A stretch of 64,000 nucleotides of DNA from contig NZ_CP123388.1 of assembly GCF_040409955.1 (NCBI RefSeq), positions 191,258 to 255,257 on the forward strand, in the 5' to 3' direction. A program made the translations under genes and the position numbers. The notes beneath the pieces were generated by a model. That model saw only the letters and a list, made by a program, of their open reading frames with translations, searched no databases and was not told the DNA's origin. Within the stretch, counting starts at the first letter, position 1, and each line of letters starts with the position of its first letter. Of the stretch, positions 8,919-17,274 are shown in pieces. This stretch comes from Salipiger sp. H15. GTDB lineage: Bacteria > Pseudomonadota > Alphaproteobacteria > Rhodobacterales > Rhodobacteraceae.

Positions 8919-11036
8919 ATGATGGAAACTTGGGCAGTTGCCACCGGGCACCCGACCGCAACCCGCGCCGCCGAGCGAATCCTTCGTGCCGGGGGCAATG
9001 CCGTGGATGCGGGGGTCGCCGCCGGGCTGACGCTGGGCGTGGTCCAGCCCGATCTCGTGTCCGTTGCCGGGGTCGCGCCCATCATCATGTTCGACGCAGC
9101 CACCGGGCAGGTCACCAGCCAGGACGGGGTCGGCGGCTGGCCTGCCGCCGCCGATGTCGAGGCGATGCACCGCGCCCACGGCGACCATGTCCCCGAGGGC
9201 ATCCTGCGCACCGTCATCCCCGCCGCCCCCGCCAGCTGGATCCGCGCCCTCTCCGAGAAGGGCACAATGCGCTTCGCCGACATCGCCGAGGAGGCCGTGG
9301 AGGCCGCCCGCGAGGGGTTCGAGGTCTACCCGCTCTTCGCCGATTTCATTGCCACCCGGCAGGAGAAATACGCCCGCTTTCCCTCCACCGCCGAGATCTT
9401 CCTGCCCGGCGGCCGCCCGCCCGTGGTCGGCACGCGCTTCGTGCAGCGCGACCTCGCCTGGACGCTGGAGCAGATGATCGCCGCCGAGGCCGCCTGCCCC
9501 GGCGACCGCCGCGCCGGGCTCGCCGCCGCGCGCGCGGCCTTCTACGAGGGCCCGATCGCCGAGCGCATCGTCGCCTTCCACGCGGCGAACGGCGGGCTGC
9601 TGACCGCCGCCGACCTTGCCGGCTACGAGGTGCGCGAGGAGGCGACGCTGCCGGTGCGCTTCCGCGGCGTCGAGGTGCATTGCTGCGGCGCCTGGTGCCA
9701 GGGCATCTCGATGGCCGAGACGCTGGCGATGATCGAGGCCGCGGGCCCCGGCGCCGCCACCCGCGACGGCGCGCTCGACCTGCATTTCCTCGTCGAGGTG
9801 CTGAAGCGAGTCTTTGCCGACCGCGAGGCCTTCGTCACCGATCCCGATCACATGGCGATCCGCCCCGCCGCGCTGCTCGCCCCCGACTTCCTTGCCGCGC
9901 GGCTCGCCGGGATCGGCGCGAAGTCCGACCCGCTTCCCGCCCCCGGCACGCCCGCGGAGCCGAGCGGCGCGCCCGCGGTCTTCCACGTCGGTTGCGCCGA
10001 CACCTCGCATGTCAGCGTCATCGACGGCGCGGGCAACATCTTCTCGGCCACGCCGAGCGATCCCAGCTACGACACGCTGGTGATCCCCGGCACCGGGCTC
10101 TCGGTCTCGTCGCGCGGCTCGCAGTCGCGGGCGATCCCCGGCCACCTCAACGCCCTCGCGCCGGGCAAGCGGCCGCGGCTCACCCCGAACCCGATCCTCG
10201 CGCTGAAGGAGGGCAAGCCCTGGCTCGCGATGGGCACGCCCGGCGGCGACGTGCAGGTGCAGGCGATGATCCAGGTGCTGCTGAACATGCTCGACCTCGG
10301 CATGACGCCCGAGCAGGCCGTGCGCGCGCCGCGCGTCGCCACCTACGCCTTCCCCGGCAGCTTCGCGCCGCATGACGTGCATCCCAACAAGGTGCTCTAC
10401 GAGGCCGACCTTGCCCCGGCGCAGATCTCCGACCTCGCGGCCCGCGGCCACGATCTCGAGGCCTGGCCGCAGGAAACCTGGATGGCTGGCGGCGTCTGCA
10501 TCGCCCTGCGCGAACCCACGGGCGCAAGCGCCGTCGCCGACACCCGCCGGGTCGGCACCGCCGCGTCGGGAGGAGCGGGCGAACCTGATGCCGCGCTCGC
10601 GCGCATCGCCGATCCCGCGACGCAGCTCGCCGAGGCCTACGCGCTCTGCAACGCGGCGATCCCGAACGGCCTCTTCTCCGCCATGCGCTTCCACGCCGCG
10701 GAGATGGAGGTCGAACGGCTCTATTCCACGCTGCCCGAGGTCTACCCTGTGAGCGGCCGCAAACCCAAGCGCGCGACGCCCTGGGGAGAGAAGGTGCTGC
10801 TGCGCCGCGAGGTGAACGCCGGGTTCGGCGCCGCGGACATCTCCTGGGCCTTCTCCGACCACGAGACCATCCTCGGCCTCGGGCTGGAGGCGGTGCTGAA
10901 CGTGCCGGTGGTCGCAGGCGACCGGGTTCTCGGCACGATCAACTACCTGCGCGCCGCGCCCGCCTTCTCCACCGACGAGATCGCCCTCGGCCGCGCCTGC
11001 GCCGCGGCTATCGCGCGCCGCGGAGAGCTGGAATAG
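8919..11036 (+). CDS. ggt: Gamma-glutamyltransferase-like Ntn hydrolase fused to a C-terminal GAF domain
   Basis: A 705-residue protein. Residues 1 to about 535 are a gamma-glutamyltransferase/acylase-like Ntn hydrolase that hydrolyses or transfers gamma-glutamyl groups, or a related amide. The autoprocessing Thr is T362 in the segment ADTSHVSVID, and the small-subunit signature around NPILALKEGKPWLAMGTPGG follows. No signal peptide is visible, so it is probably cytoplasmic. From about 557 to 705 the chain is a GAF-like domain (SVLNVPVV-type core here read as AVLNVPVVAGDRVLGTINYL). The linker DNA contains GGGAGGAG at 10568-10575, 12 bases before an ATG, resembling a leftover ribosome site. 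The start is ATG 8919 (GGAGAGG upstream); ATG 8922 is the alternative. Confidence 0.82.
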   Translation: MMETWAVATGHPTATRAAERILRAGGNAVDAGVAAGLTLGVVQPDLVSVAGVAPIIMFDAATGQVTSQDGVGGWPAAADVEAMHRAHGDHVPEGILRTVIPAAPASWIRALSEKGTMRFADIAEEAVEAAREGFEVYPLFADFIATRQEKYARFPSTAEIFLPGGRPPVVGTRFVQRDLAWTLEQMIAAEAACPGDRRAGLAAARAAFYEGPIAERIVAFHAANGGLLTAADLAGYEVREEATLPVRFRGVEVHCCGAWCQGISMAETLAMIEAAGPGAATRDGALDLHFLVEVLKRVFADREAFVTDPDHMAIRPAALLAPDFLAARLAGIGAKSDPLPAPGTPAEPSGAPAVFHVGCADTSHVSVIDGAGNIFSATPSDPSYDTLVIPGTGLSVSSRGSQSRAIPGHLNALAPGKRPRLTPNPILALKEGKPWLAMGTPGGDVQVQAMIQVLLNMLDLGMTPEQAVRAPRVATYAFPGSFAPHDVHPNKVLYEADLAPAQISDLAARGHDLEAWPQETWMAGGVCIALREPTGASAVADTRRVGTAASGGAGEPDAALARIADPATQLAEAYALCNAAIPNGLFSAMRFHAAEMEVERLYSTLPEVYPVSGRKPKRATPWGEKVLLRREVNAGFGAADISWAFSDHETILGLGLEAVLNVPVVAGDRVLGTINYLRAAPAFSTDEIALGRACAAAIARRGELE

Positions 11037-11184
11037 GCGGGAACGGTCTCCTTGCGGCGGCGGGCGGCTCGGACGCCCCAAAGCTCCCGCAAAGGGATCG
11101 CAAAGCGGCTCTTTCCGCCATGGTCTGATCAGGGGCAAGCACACTGGCGCCGCACGTCTGTCCGGGCGTCGGATATGCCCTGCG

Positions 11185-12393
11185 TCAGGTCAGGACCATC
11201 TTTGACCGGCCAGCAACCGCTTCCCGGACGGCCCGGTGCATTTCCCCGAGATGTCGGGACGCTGGCCGGTCCTGCCCGCCGAAGATCGCCGCATCCACGC
11301 TCGAAAGCAGCGTCTCCCGGACGTCCGGCGCGACACCGCAGAGGCGCAGCGCCAGAGCGGCCTCGCGCCTGTACTCCGTGAGCCTTCCCCGGCGCAGCAG
11401 GTAGCCGAGCCGGAGCAGCAGAAAACGGGTTCGGATCCCGGTCAGCAGCACGCGCCCCGGGTCGGCGCGAAGGCGCCCATTGCCCAGCGACACCGCCAAT
11501 CCCGCCAGGCACGCGATCAGCCCCGTCGCCAGCGGCAGACCCGCCGGGCCAAGCCCGCTGGTCCAGCCGGATCTCGCGTTGTTCGCAAAGCTCGCGTAGC
11601 CGATCGGGGAAGCCGGGAGGATGGCCGTCGCAGAACGCCCGAGGGTGGTGTCGTAATAGGCGATGGTGGCCTCGGGAATGACGCCGGGCTCGCCGGTGAC
11701 CGGCCGCAGTTTCCAGCGCCATTCGACCGTGGTGACCGGGCCCTCCGGCGTCACGTCCATGTTGACCTGCGCCGGCGGCGAGAAGGTGATGAGCCACGGC
11801 TCGCGCAGGGGCGGCTGCCGCGGCATCATCTCGGGCGTCGCCCCGAGGGCCCGCAGGATCACCCGCCGCTCGACCAGTTGCCCGTCCTCGAGCACGGCGG
11901 GGTCGGCGCTCCAGTGGTCCGAAACCTCCAGCGCCCGCACCGGCAGCCACGGCGCCTCCCCGGTGACCGGCCTCGGCCGCACCTCGATACCGACCGGGCG
12001 CGAGCGCAGGAGGCGCGTCGCCCGTCCCCCGCCGGGCACCACAAGTTCCAGCTGGTGCACGATGGCGGGGATCTCGAGCCGCCCCGACCGTTTCGGGTAG
12101 AAGGCGATCCGCCGCTCCATCACCCGCGCGGCGCGGCCGTCCACGAGCTCTTGCCGCCAATGGTCCTGACCGAGCCGGATCCAGTCGAAATCGGTCATCC
12201 TGCGCAGCTTGAGCTCTTCGCGGGCGATGGTCTCGCGGTAGACGCCCCGGATGGTCCCGAGGACCATCTCGCCCTCGAAGGCGGGCGTCTCGCGCGGGTC
12301 GAGCACGAGCTCGAGCGAGAGCGTCTCGTCCTGCGCGAACGCGGCGCCGGACAGCATCACGAGGCAGGCGATCAGCGACAGCAGCCTCACCAT
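11185..12393 (-). CDS. BatD/MxaA-like membrane protein of MoxR-VWA operon
   Basis: A 402-residue protein with a signal peptide (MVRLLSLIACLVMLSGAAFA), a large periplasmic beta-rich part and one membrane segment near residues 285-305 (LATGLIACLAGLAVSL), then a cytoplasmic tail of about 100 residues. This layout is that of BatD and of MxaA-like proteins of the methanol dehydrogenase maturation operon. The start at 12393 overlaps the TPR gene by 7 bases; longer open frames upstream lack a signal peptide and are not credible. It is the last gene of a seven-gene operon. A role in assembly or metal loading of a periplasmic enzyme is inferred from family context. Confidence 0.7.
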   Translation of the reverse strand: MVRLLSLIACLVMLSGAAFAQDETLSLELVLDPRETPAFEGEMVLGTIRGVYRETIAREELKLRRMTDFDWIRLGQDHWRQELVDGRAARVMERRIAFYPKRSGRLEIPAIVHQLELVVPGGGRATRLLRSRPVGIEVRPRPVTGEAPWLPVRALEVSDHWSADPAVLEDGQLVERRVILRALGATPEMMPRQPPLREPWLITFSPPAQVNMDVTPEGPVTTVEWRWKLRPVTGEPGVIPEATIAYYDTTLGRSATAILPASPIGYASFANNARSGWTSGLGPAGLPLATGLIACLAGLAVSLGNGRLRADPGRVLLTGIRTRFLLLRLGYLLRRGRLTEYRREAALALRLCGVAPDVRETLLSSVDAAIFGGQDRPASRHLGEMHRAVREAVAGRSKMVLT

Positions 12394-13040
12394 CGCGATG
12401 CCTCCGCCGCCGCGGCCTCGCCGGTCTCGACCCGGCGCTCGAGTTCGGCGGCGAGCCGCGCCTTGAGATACTCGCCCGGCGCATCCGCCAGCGAGGCGAT
12501 CCATTTCGCGCTCGCCGCGACGCTGCGGTCGCGGGTGACGCCGCGCTTGAGCGCATCGCGGTCGGTCACCCAGTCGAGCGTCCTGACCGGCGCCATGGGA
12601 TCATCCGTGTCGAAGGTGTCGGCCTCGAACCCCCGCTCGGCGAGCAGCGCCTTGATCCGCCCGTGGCCCATCGCCTCGCCGACCACCGGATCGACGAGGG
12701 CGCTCACCACCTGCCGGTTGTGCTTGGCGTCGGCGTCGTAGCGGTCGGCGAAGAGCACGGCATCGAAATAGGCCACCGAGAGCTGGTAGCTGCCGCTGGC
12801 CGCCAGCGTCATGCCGCGGTTGTAGGTGGCACTGCGGCCGACCGCGGCAAAGGCGGTATCGGCCTCGTCATACCGCCCGGCAGAGTAGAGCGCCGCCCCC
12901 CGCGCGGCGTCATCGGTGAGCAGCGGCAGGGCGAGGCCGGGCGCCCCCAGCCGCCAGGCCACCTTGGCCCAGGCGTCCGGTCCGGCGGCGAGGGCGCAGA
13001 GTGCGGCGATTGCCAGCGTGACGAGCTCGCGCCGCGTCAT
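12387..13040 (-). CDS. TPR-containing protein of MoxR-VWA operon (BatC/MxaK-like)
   Basis: A 217-residue protein with an N-terminal hydrophobic signal or anchor (about 6-25) and tetratricopeptide-like helices around 45-110 (GAALYSAGRYDEADTAFAAV, then YNRGMTLAASGSYQLSVAYF). Small TPR proteins occur at this place in Bat and Mxa operons and are thought to help scaffold the VWA proteins. The start overlaps the upstream VWA gene by 4 bases. Confidence 0.7.
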   Translation of the reverse strand: MTRRELVTLAIAALCALAAGPDAWAKVAWRLGAPGLALPLLTDDAARGAALYSAGRYDEADTAFAAVGRSATYNRGMTLAASGSYQLSVAYFDAVLFADRYDADAKHNRQVVSALVDPVVGEAMGHGRIKALLAERGFEADTFDTDDPMAPVRTLDWVTDRDALKRGVTRDRSVAASAKWIASLADAPGEYLKARLAAELERRVETGEAAAAEASRW

Positions 13041-13972
13041 GGCGCTTTCCTCCGCCGGAAGAGCGGCAGCATGGCGGCGAAGGCCAGCGCGACGAGAAGG
13101 CGCCCGTGATCCTCGAACAGCAGCGTCCGCCGCGCCGTCTCGGCAAGCCCCGCGCCGGTCCGGTCCTGCAGGAGCGCCTCGAGCGCCGCCGTGTCGCCCG
13201 CCTCCACCAGCCTGCCGCCGCCCACGGCCACGAGCGCGGCAAGCGCCGCCCGGTCCGGCGGCGGCGCCCCGTAGGGCGGCGCGCCTGGCGCCACGAAGAC
13301 CGCCGACAGCCGGATGCCGTCTGCCGCCATGTCGCGGGCAATGGCCTGCGCCTCGGGCCCCACCGCGCCGCCGTCCGAGACCAGCACCACGTCGGGGCGC
13401 TCGGCCGCGGCGTCGCGCAGGGCGTCGCGGGCCATCGCAAGCGCCCGGTCAGGGCGGCTCCCGGCCACCGGCATCGTGCCGGCGTCGAGGACGGCGATGG
13501 CGCTCTGCAGGGGCTCGGGGTCCTCGACCGGGACGCTGACGAGGAAGCTCTCGGAGGCGAAGACGGCCAGCGCGACGGGCCGCGTGCCGTGCCGGTCGAT
13601 CACCCGCGACACCGCCGCCTGCGCCGCGCCAAGGCTGCCGCCCTCGGTTATCGAGGGCGAGAGGTCGAGCAGGATCATCACCGCGTCGAGATTGCGGAAG
13701 GCGGGCGCGTCGGCGTTCCGCGTCGCCGGGCCTGCAAGGCCGAACGACAGCAGCGCCGCGGCACCGCCGAGCCAGCGCGGCCGCGGATCGGGACGCGCCT
13801 CGATCACATGGCCGAGGCGGCGCAGCACGGCAAAGAGCTCGGCGTCGACGACCTGTCGCCACGCGCCCAAGCCATCGGCACGGCGCAGGGCCAGCACCGT
13901 CGCGAGCGCCAGCACCGGCAGGGCGGCCAGCCACCACGGGCGCATGAGGACGAGGGGGCCAAGCTCGATCAT
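13037..13972 (-). CDS. VWA-domain membrane protein (BatB/MxaL-like)
   Basis: A 311-residue protein with a membrane segment near the N-terminus (about 12-28) and another at the C-terminus (about 288-305), bracketing a von Willebrand A domain. The MIDAS motif DLSPSI appears at about residue 98, so metal-dependent protein binding is plausible. It overlaps both neighbours by 4 bases. With the neighbouring VWA protein it probably forms the periplasm-facing part of a MoxR-driven chaperone machine; that role is inferred from the family. Confidence 0.8.
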   Translation of the reverse strand: MIELGPLVLMRPWWLAALPVLALATVLALRRADGLGAWRQVVDAELFAVLRRLGHVIEARPDPRPRWLGGAAALLSFGLAGPATRNADAPAFRNLDAVMILLDLSPSITEGGSLGAAQAAVSRVIDRHGTRPVALAVFASESFLVSVPVEDPEPLQSAIAVLDAGTMPVAGSRPDRALAMARDALRDAAAERPDVVLVSDGGAVGPEAQAIARDMAADGIRLSAVFVAPGAPPYGAPPPDRAALAALVAVGGGRLVEAGDTAALEALLQDRTGAGLAETARRTLLFEDHGRLLVALAFAAMLPLFRRRKAP

Positions 13973-14925
13973 GCCGCCTCCCGCCCGGTGAGATACAGGG
14001 CGATCGCGAGCAGGACCAGCGCCGCCGCCGCGGGCCAGACCCAGAGCTCGCGCCAGCCGCGGATCGGCGGCGCCTTGGCCGGGCTCGGCTCGAGCGTGTC
14101 GATCGCCTCGGTCACCGCGCGCAGGTCATCGGTCGTCCGGACCCGGAACATCGTGCCGCCCGACAGCTGCGCGATGTCGCGCAGCGTCGCCGTGTCGACC
14201 GCGTCGCGCGTGCCGGGCGCGGTCTCGAGATCCTGAGGCCCCAGCGCGATGGTGTGGATGCGGATGCCGAGATCCTTCGCGACCTCCGCCGTCGCGACCG
14301 GATCGACGGCGCCGGAGGTGTCCTGCCCGTCCGAGAGCAGGATCACCACCCGGCTTTTCGCGTCGCGCTCGCGCAGCCGCTTGATCGCCAGCCCCAGCCC
14401 GTCGGCGATGGCGGTGGCCTTGCCCGAGACCCCGATCCGCGTGGTGCCGATGACCTGCGCGACCGCCGCCACGTCCTGCGTCGGTGCGGCGGCGACATAG
14501 GCGCGGTCGCCGAAGACGACGAGGCCGACGCGATCCCCCGCCCTGCCCTCGACGAAGCGCGCGGCGACCGACTGCACCGCCGCCAGCCGCGAGACCTGCC
14601 GGCCGTCGAGCGAGAAATCCTCGCGCTCCATCGAGCCCGAGAGGTCGAGCACCAGCACGATGTCGCGGGCCGAGTCCGAGAGGATGTCGAAGACCTGCTC
14701 GACGCGCGGGCCCGAGAGCGCCATGACGACAAGCACCCAGGCAAGGCCGGGCAGGACCAGCCTCGCGTGGCGCGCTGCCGAGGTTGCGCGCGCCGGCCGC
14801 GCCGCCTCGGCCGGCGCCGGCGGCAGCGCGAGCGCCCCCGGGGCATGGCGCTCGGGCGGCGCGAGCCAGAGGAGCAGCAGCGGCAGGGGCAGCAGCAGGG
14901 CTGCGAGGGGGAAGGCGAAGCTCAT
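13969..14925 (-). CDS. VWA-domain membrane protein (BatA/MxaC-like)
   Basis: A 318-residue protein with hydrophobic segments at about 4-20, 55-70 and 292-312 and a von Willebrand A domain between. The complete MIDAS motif DLSGSM is near residue 94 and the conserved DGQDTSG segment near 203. This is the standard BatA/MxaC arrangement. It overlaps by 4 bases with the genes on either side, so the complex members are made in fixed proportion. Confidence 0.85.
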   Translation of the reverse strand: MSFAFPLAALLLPLPLLLLWLAPPERHAPGALALPPAPAEAARPARATSAARHARLVLPGLAWVLVVMALSGPRVEQVFDILSDSARDIVLVLDLSGSMEREDFSLDGRQVSRLAAVQSVAARFVEGRAGDRVGLVVFGDRAYVAAAPTQDVAAVAQVIGTTRIGVSGKATAIADGLGLAIKRLRERDAKSRVVILLSDGQDTSGAVDPVATAEVAKDLGIRIHTIALGPQDLETAPGTRDAVDTATLRDIAQLSGGTMFRVRTTDDLRAVTEAIDTLEPSPAKAPPIRGWRELWVWPAAAALVLLAIALYLTGREAA

Positions 14926-15293
14926 GCGCGTGGCCCCGCTTCCCGCGCCGCGAGCACGGCGCGTTCGGCAATGGCGGGGTCGAACTCGGCGCCCGGGTCA
15001 TAGAGCGCCTCCGACAGGCCCGCGGGGGGCGGCAGCTCCATGCGCGCGAGGATCGCGGCCAGCCCCAGCAGCCGCTCGTGACGCCCTAGCCCCGCGAGCG
15101 CGGCGATCTCGGCCTTCACATCGCCCCGGGGCGCCACGCGCGGGCGGACGAACACCCGCAGGAGCCTCGCCAGGAGCAGCCCCGCGACAAGGCCGAGCGA
15201 GATCGCGCAGAGCGCGTCCTGCAGGCCGAACCGCGCGAATTCCGCGGGCACCCGTATCGGCGCGAGCTGCGAGACGAGTTCCTCGGGGCTCAT
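14922..15293 (-). CDS. Small membrane protein of MoxR-VWA operon (DUF4381-like)
   Basis: A 123-residue protein with one membrane segment at about 32-48 (ISLGLVAGLLLARLL) and a basic cytoplasmic tail. I chose ATG 15293 because it overlaps the DUF58 gene stop by 4 bases, as do all other junctions in the operon; longer frames upstream are shadows of the DUF58 gene. Small single-span proteins occupy this position in many Bat operons. Function unknown. Confidence 0.65.
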   Translation of the reverse strand: MSPEELVSQLAPIRVPAEFARFGLQDALCAISLGLVAGLLLARLLRVFVRPRVAPRGDVKAEIAALAGLGRHERLLGLAAILARMELPPPAGLSEALYDPGAEFDPAIAERAVLAAREAGPRA

Positions 15294-16126
15294 GCGGCGG
15301 CTCCTTCGGCGGCATCGACGACACGGGTGCGGATGGCGAGCTCTTCGAGCAGGTCCGGCGCGCGCCACGGCGCGAAGCGCGCGCCGAGGATGCGCTCGCC
15401 GATGCGGACGGAGAAGATGCCTCGCGGCGGATCGCGGTGCAGCGCGTCCCGGATCAGCAGGACCTCGAGCCGGCATTTCTGCATCAGCGCTGCGGCGGCA
15501 ATGGCGAAATCCGCGCCGGGCAGGTCCATCCCCGTCGCCAGCACCACCGACGCGCCGGGGCGCGCCATCGCGGTCGCGCGCAAGATCGCGGCGCTGAGCG
15601 GCTCGCTCCCCTGCCCCGGCGTTTCCAGCGCCGCGGCGTGGCCCTGCACCAGCGCGCCCGCCACATCGAGCATCGCCTGCTCGCGCGGTCTCGGCACCAG
15701 CGCCTCGGCGCCGCCGTCGCGCAGGACAAGCAGACCGACCCGGCTCCCCGCCGCGACCGCCCGCCAGCCGACACGCGCCAGTTCCTCCGCCGCCGCGACC
15801 GAGCGCAGCCGGCCGCGCGTGCCCCAGAGCATCGGATGCCGGAAATCCGCCAGCAGCAGCACGGTCTGCTCCAACTCCTCGTGCCGCCGCCGAAGCTGCG
15901 CGCGGCCGCTCCGGGCGCTCGCCGCGGCGTCGATGTGGCGCGGGTCGTCGCCGTGCTGGAAGGGGCGCAGGTCGAAGATGTCGCCGCCCCGGCCCTGCCG
16001 CCTGCCCGAGCGGTGCCCGGTCTCGCTGCGGCTCTCGCCCACAACCATCCCCGCCCCGGCCTCCTCGCGGAGCGCGATCAGCCGCTCGAGCGTGACCTCG
16101 GCCCCGGGAACGCTCCGCCCGGTCAC
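15290..16126 (-). CDS. DUF58 protein (MxaS-like)
   Basis: A 278-residue soluble DUF58 protein, related to the VWA fold, that accompanies MoxR ATPases. The signature segment GDDPRHIDAAASARSG (normally G-D-D-x-R-x-I-D-W-x-x-S-A-R) is visible near residues 60-75. The start is GTG at 16126, overlapping the moxR stop as GTGA. The usual Trp of the signature is Ala here, a small deviation. Confidence 0.83.
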   Translation of the reverse strand: MTGRSVPGAEVTLERLIALREEAGAGMVVGESRSETGHRSGRRQGRGGDIFDLRPFQHGDDPRHIDAAASARSGRAQLRRRHEELEQTVLLLADFRHPMLWGTRGRLRSVAAAEELARVGWRAVAAGSRVGLLVLRDGGAEALVPRPREQAMLDVAGALVQGHAAALETPGQGSEPLSAAILRATAMARPGASVVLATGMDLPGADFAIAAAALMQKCRLEVLLIRDALHRDPPRGIFSVRIGERILGARFAPWRAPDLLEELAIRTRVVDAAEGAAA

Positions 16127-17100
16127 AGCGGCCTCACCCTCGCGACGATCTCGGCAAGCAGGCTGCGCGACGTGTCGCCCTCGGCCAGCGCCCGCCATGT
16201 CGGGGTCATCCGGTGCGCCAGCACGTCCGGCACCAGCACCTCGACATCTTCGGGGATCGCGAAATCGCGGCCATGCAGGTAGGCCCGCGCCCGCGCCGAG
16301 GCCGCCAGCGCCAGCGTGCCGCGCGGCGACACCGGCTGGCGGATGCGGGAGGTCACCGACAGGCCCGGCGCCTCGCGCCGCGTCGCCAGCACCAGCGCCA
16401 CGATGTAATTTCTCAGCGCCGCGGACAGGTGCACGTCCAGCACCTCGCGCGACATCCGCATCAGATCGTCGCGCGAGACCTTCTCCTGCACCCTCTCCGT
16501 CTCGCCGCGGCTCTCGCCGTCGACCAGATCGAGAATGGCCAGCTCCGCCGCCTCGTCCGGCAGGTCCAGCACCACGTGCATCAGGAACCGGTCAAGCTGC
16601 GCCTCGGGCAAGGGAAAGGTACCCTCATGCTCCAGCGAGTTCTGCGTCGCGATCACCATGAAGGGCGTCGGCAGTTCAAAGGTCTTGCCCGCCGCGGTGA
16701 CCTGCGCCTCGGCCATCGCCTCGAGCAGCGCCGACTGCACCTTCGGCGGGGCGCGGTTGATCTCGTCCACGAGGACCAGCCCGTTGAACACCGGGCCGCG
16801 CAGGAACTCCATCCGGCCCTCCTCCTGCCGGAAGACCTGCATCCCGGTGATGTCCGAGGGCATGAGGTCGGGCGTGCACTGCACCCGGCCGAGGCTGACC
16901 TCCATCGCCTCCGCCAGCCGCCGCACCGCCCGCGTCTTGGCGATCCCTGGCGCGCCCTCGACCAGCACGTGCCCGCCGGAGAGCAGCGCGATCACCATCC
17001 GCTCCACGAGGTCGCGGCGCCCGACGAGGCCCCGCGCCACGTGGTCGATCAGGCGCCGCGCCGCGCCCGCACCCGACAATCCCAGAACAACATCCTCCAT
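16123..17100 (-). CDS. MoxR-family AAA+ ATPase
   Basis: A 325-residue AAA+ ATPase of the MoxR family, thought to act as a chaperone that installs or activates protein complexes with VWA partners. Walker A (GAPGIAKT) is near residue 48 and Walker B (LVDEIN) near 107, with the sensor 1 segment ATQNSLEHEG near 148. The start is fixed by GGGAGGA seven bases before ATG 17100. It is the first of seven overlapping genes: ATPase, DUF58, small membrane protein, two VWA proteins, TPR protein and BatD-like protein. The order resembles mxaRSACKLD of methylotrophs, but no methanol dehydrogenase gene is nearby. Confidence 0.9.
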   Translation of the reverse strand: MEDVVLGLSGAGAARRLIDHVARGLVGRRDLVERMVIALLSGGHVLVEGAPGIAKTRAVRRLAEAMEVSLGRVQCTPDLMPSDITGMQVFRQEEGRMEFLRGPVFNGLVLVDEINRAPPKVQSALLEAMAEAQVTAAGKTFELPTPFMVIATQNSLEHEGTFPLPEAQLDRFLMHVVLDLPDEAAELAILDLVDGESRGETERVQEKVSRDDLMRMSREVLDVHLSAALRNYIVALVLATRREAPGLSVTSRIRQPVSPRGTLALAASARARAYLHGRDFAIPEDVEVLVPDVLAHRMTPTWRALAEGDTSRSLLAEIVARVRPL

Positions 17101-17180
17101 CCCGCGTCCTCCCTTCGCCGCCCCGAGTGAGCACGCCAAACCCCCATTTTCATAGCCCCTTTTGCCGATCGCGGCGCAGG

Positions 17181-17219
17181 GCGGGCAAATTGCCCGCGAC
17201 AAACGGCCCGAATTGCCCG
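17181..17219. promoter_or_regulatory. Palindrome and repeat between moxR operon and two-component genes
   Basis: GCGGGCAA-A-TTGCCCGC (17181-17197) is a perfect inverted repeat with 8-base arms. Its right half AATTGCCCG (17188-17196) recurs at 17211-17219, 23 bases on. The element lies between divergent promoters and is the best candidate site for the NarL-type response regulator encoded downstream. Confidence 0.45.
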
Positions 17220-17274
17220 ATCCTCGCGAGAGGGGTCCGGCACTCCGGGCCAACGGTCTGAAAGGCACTCCGGC

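Noticed and set aside
8889..11144. Minus-strand open frame of 751 codons
   Set aside because: Antisense shadow of the gamma-glutamyltransferase-GAF gene with no recognisable domain.
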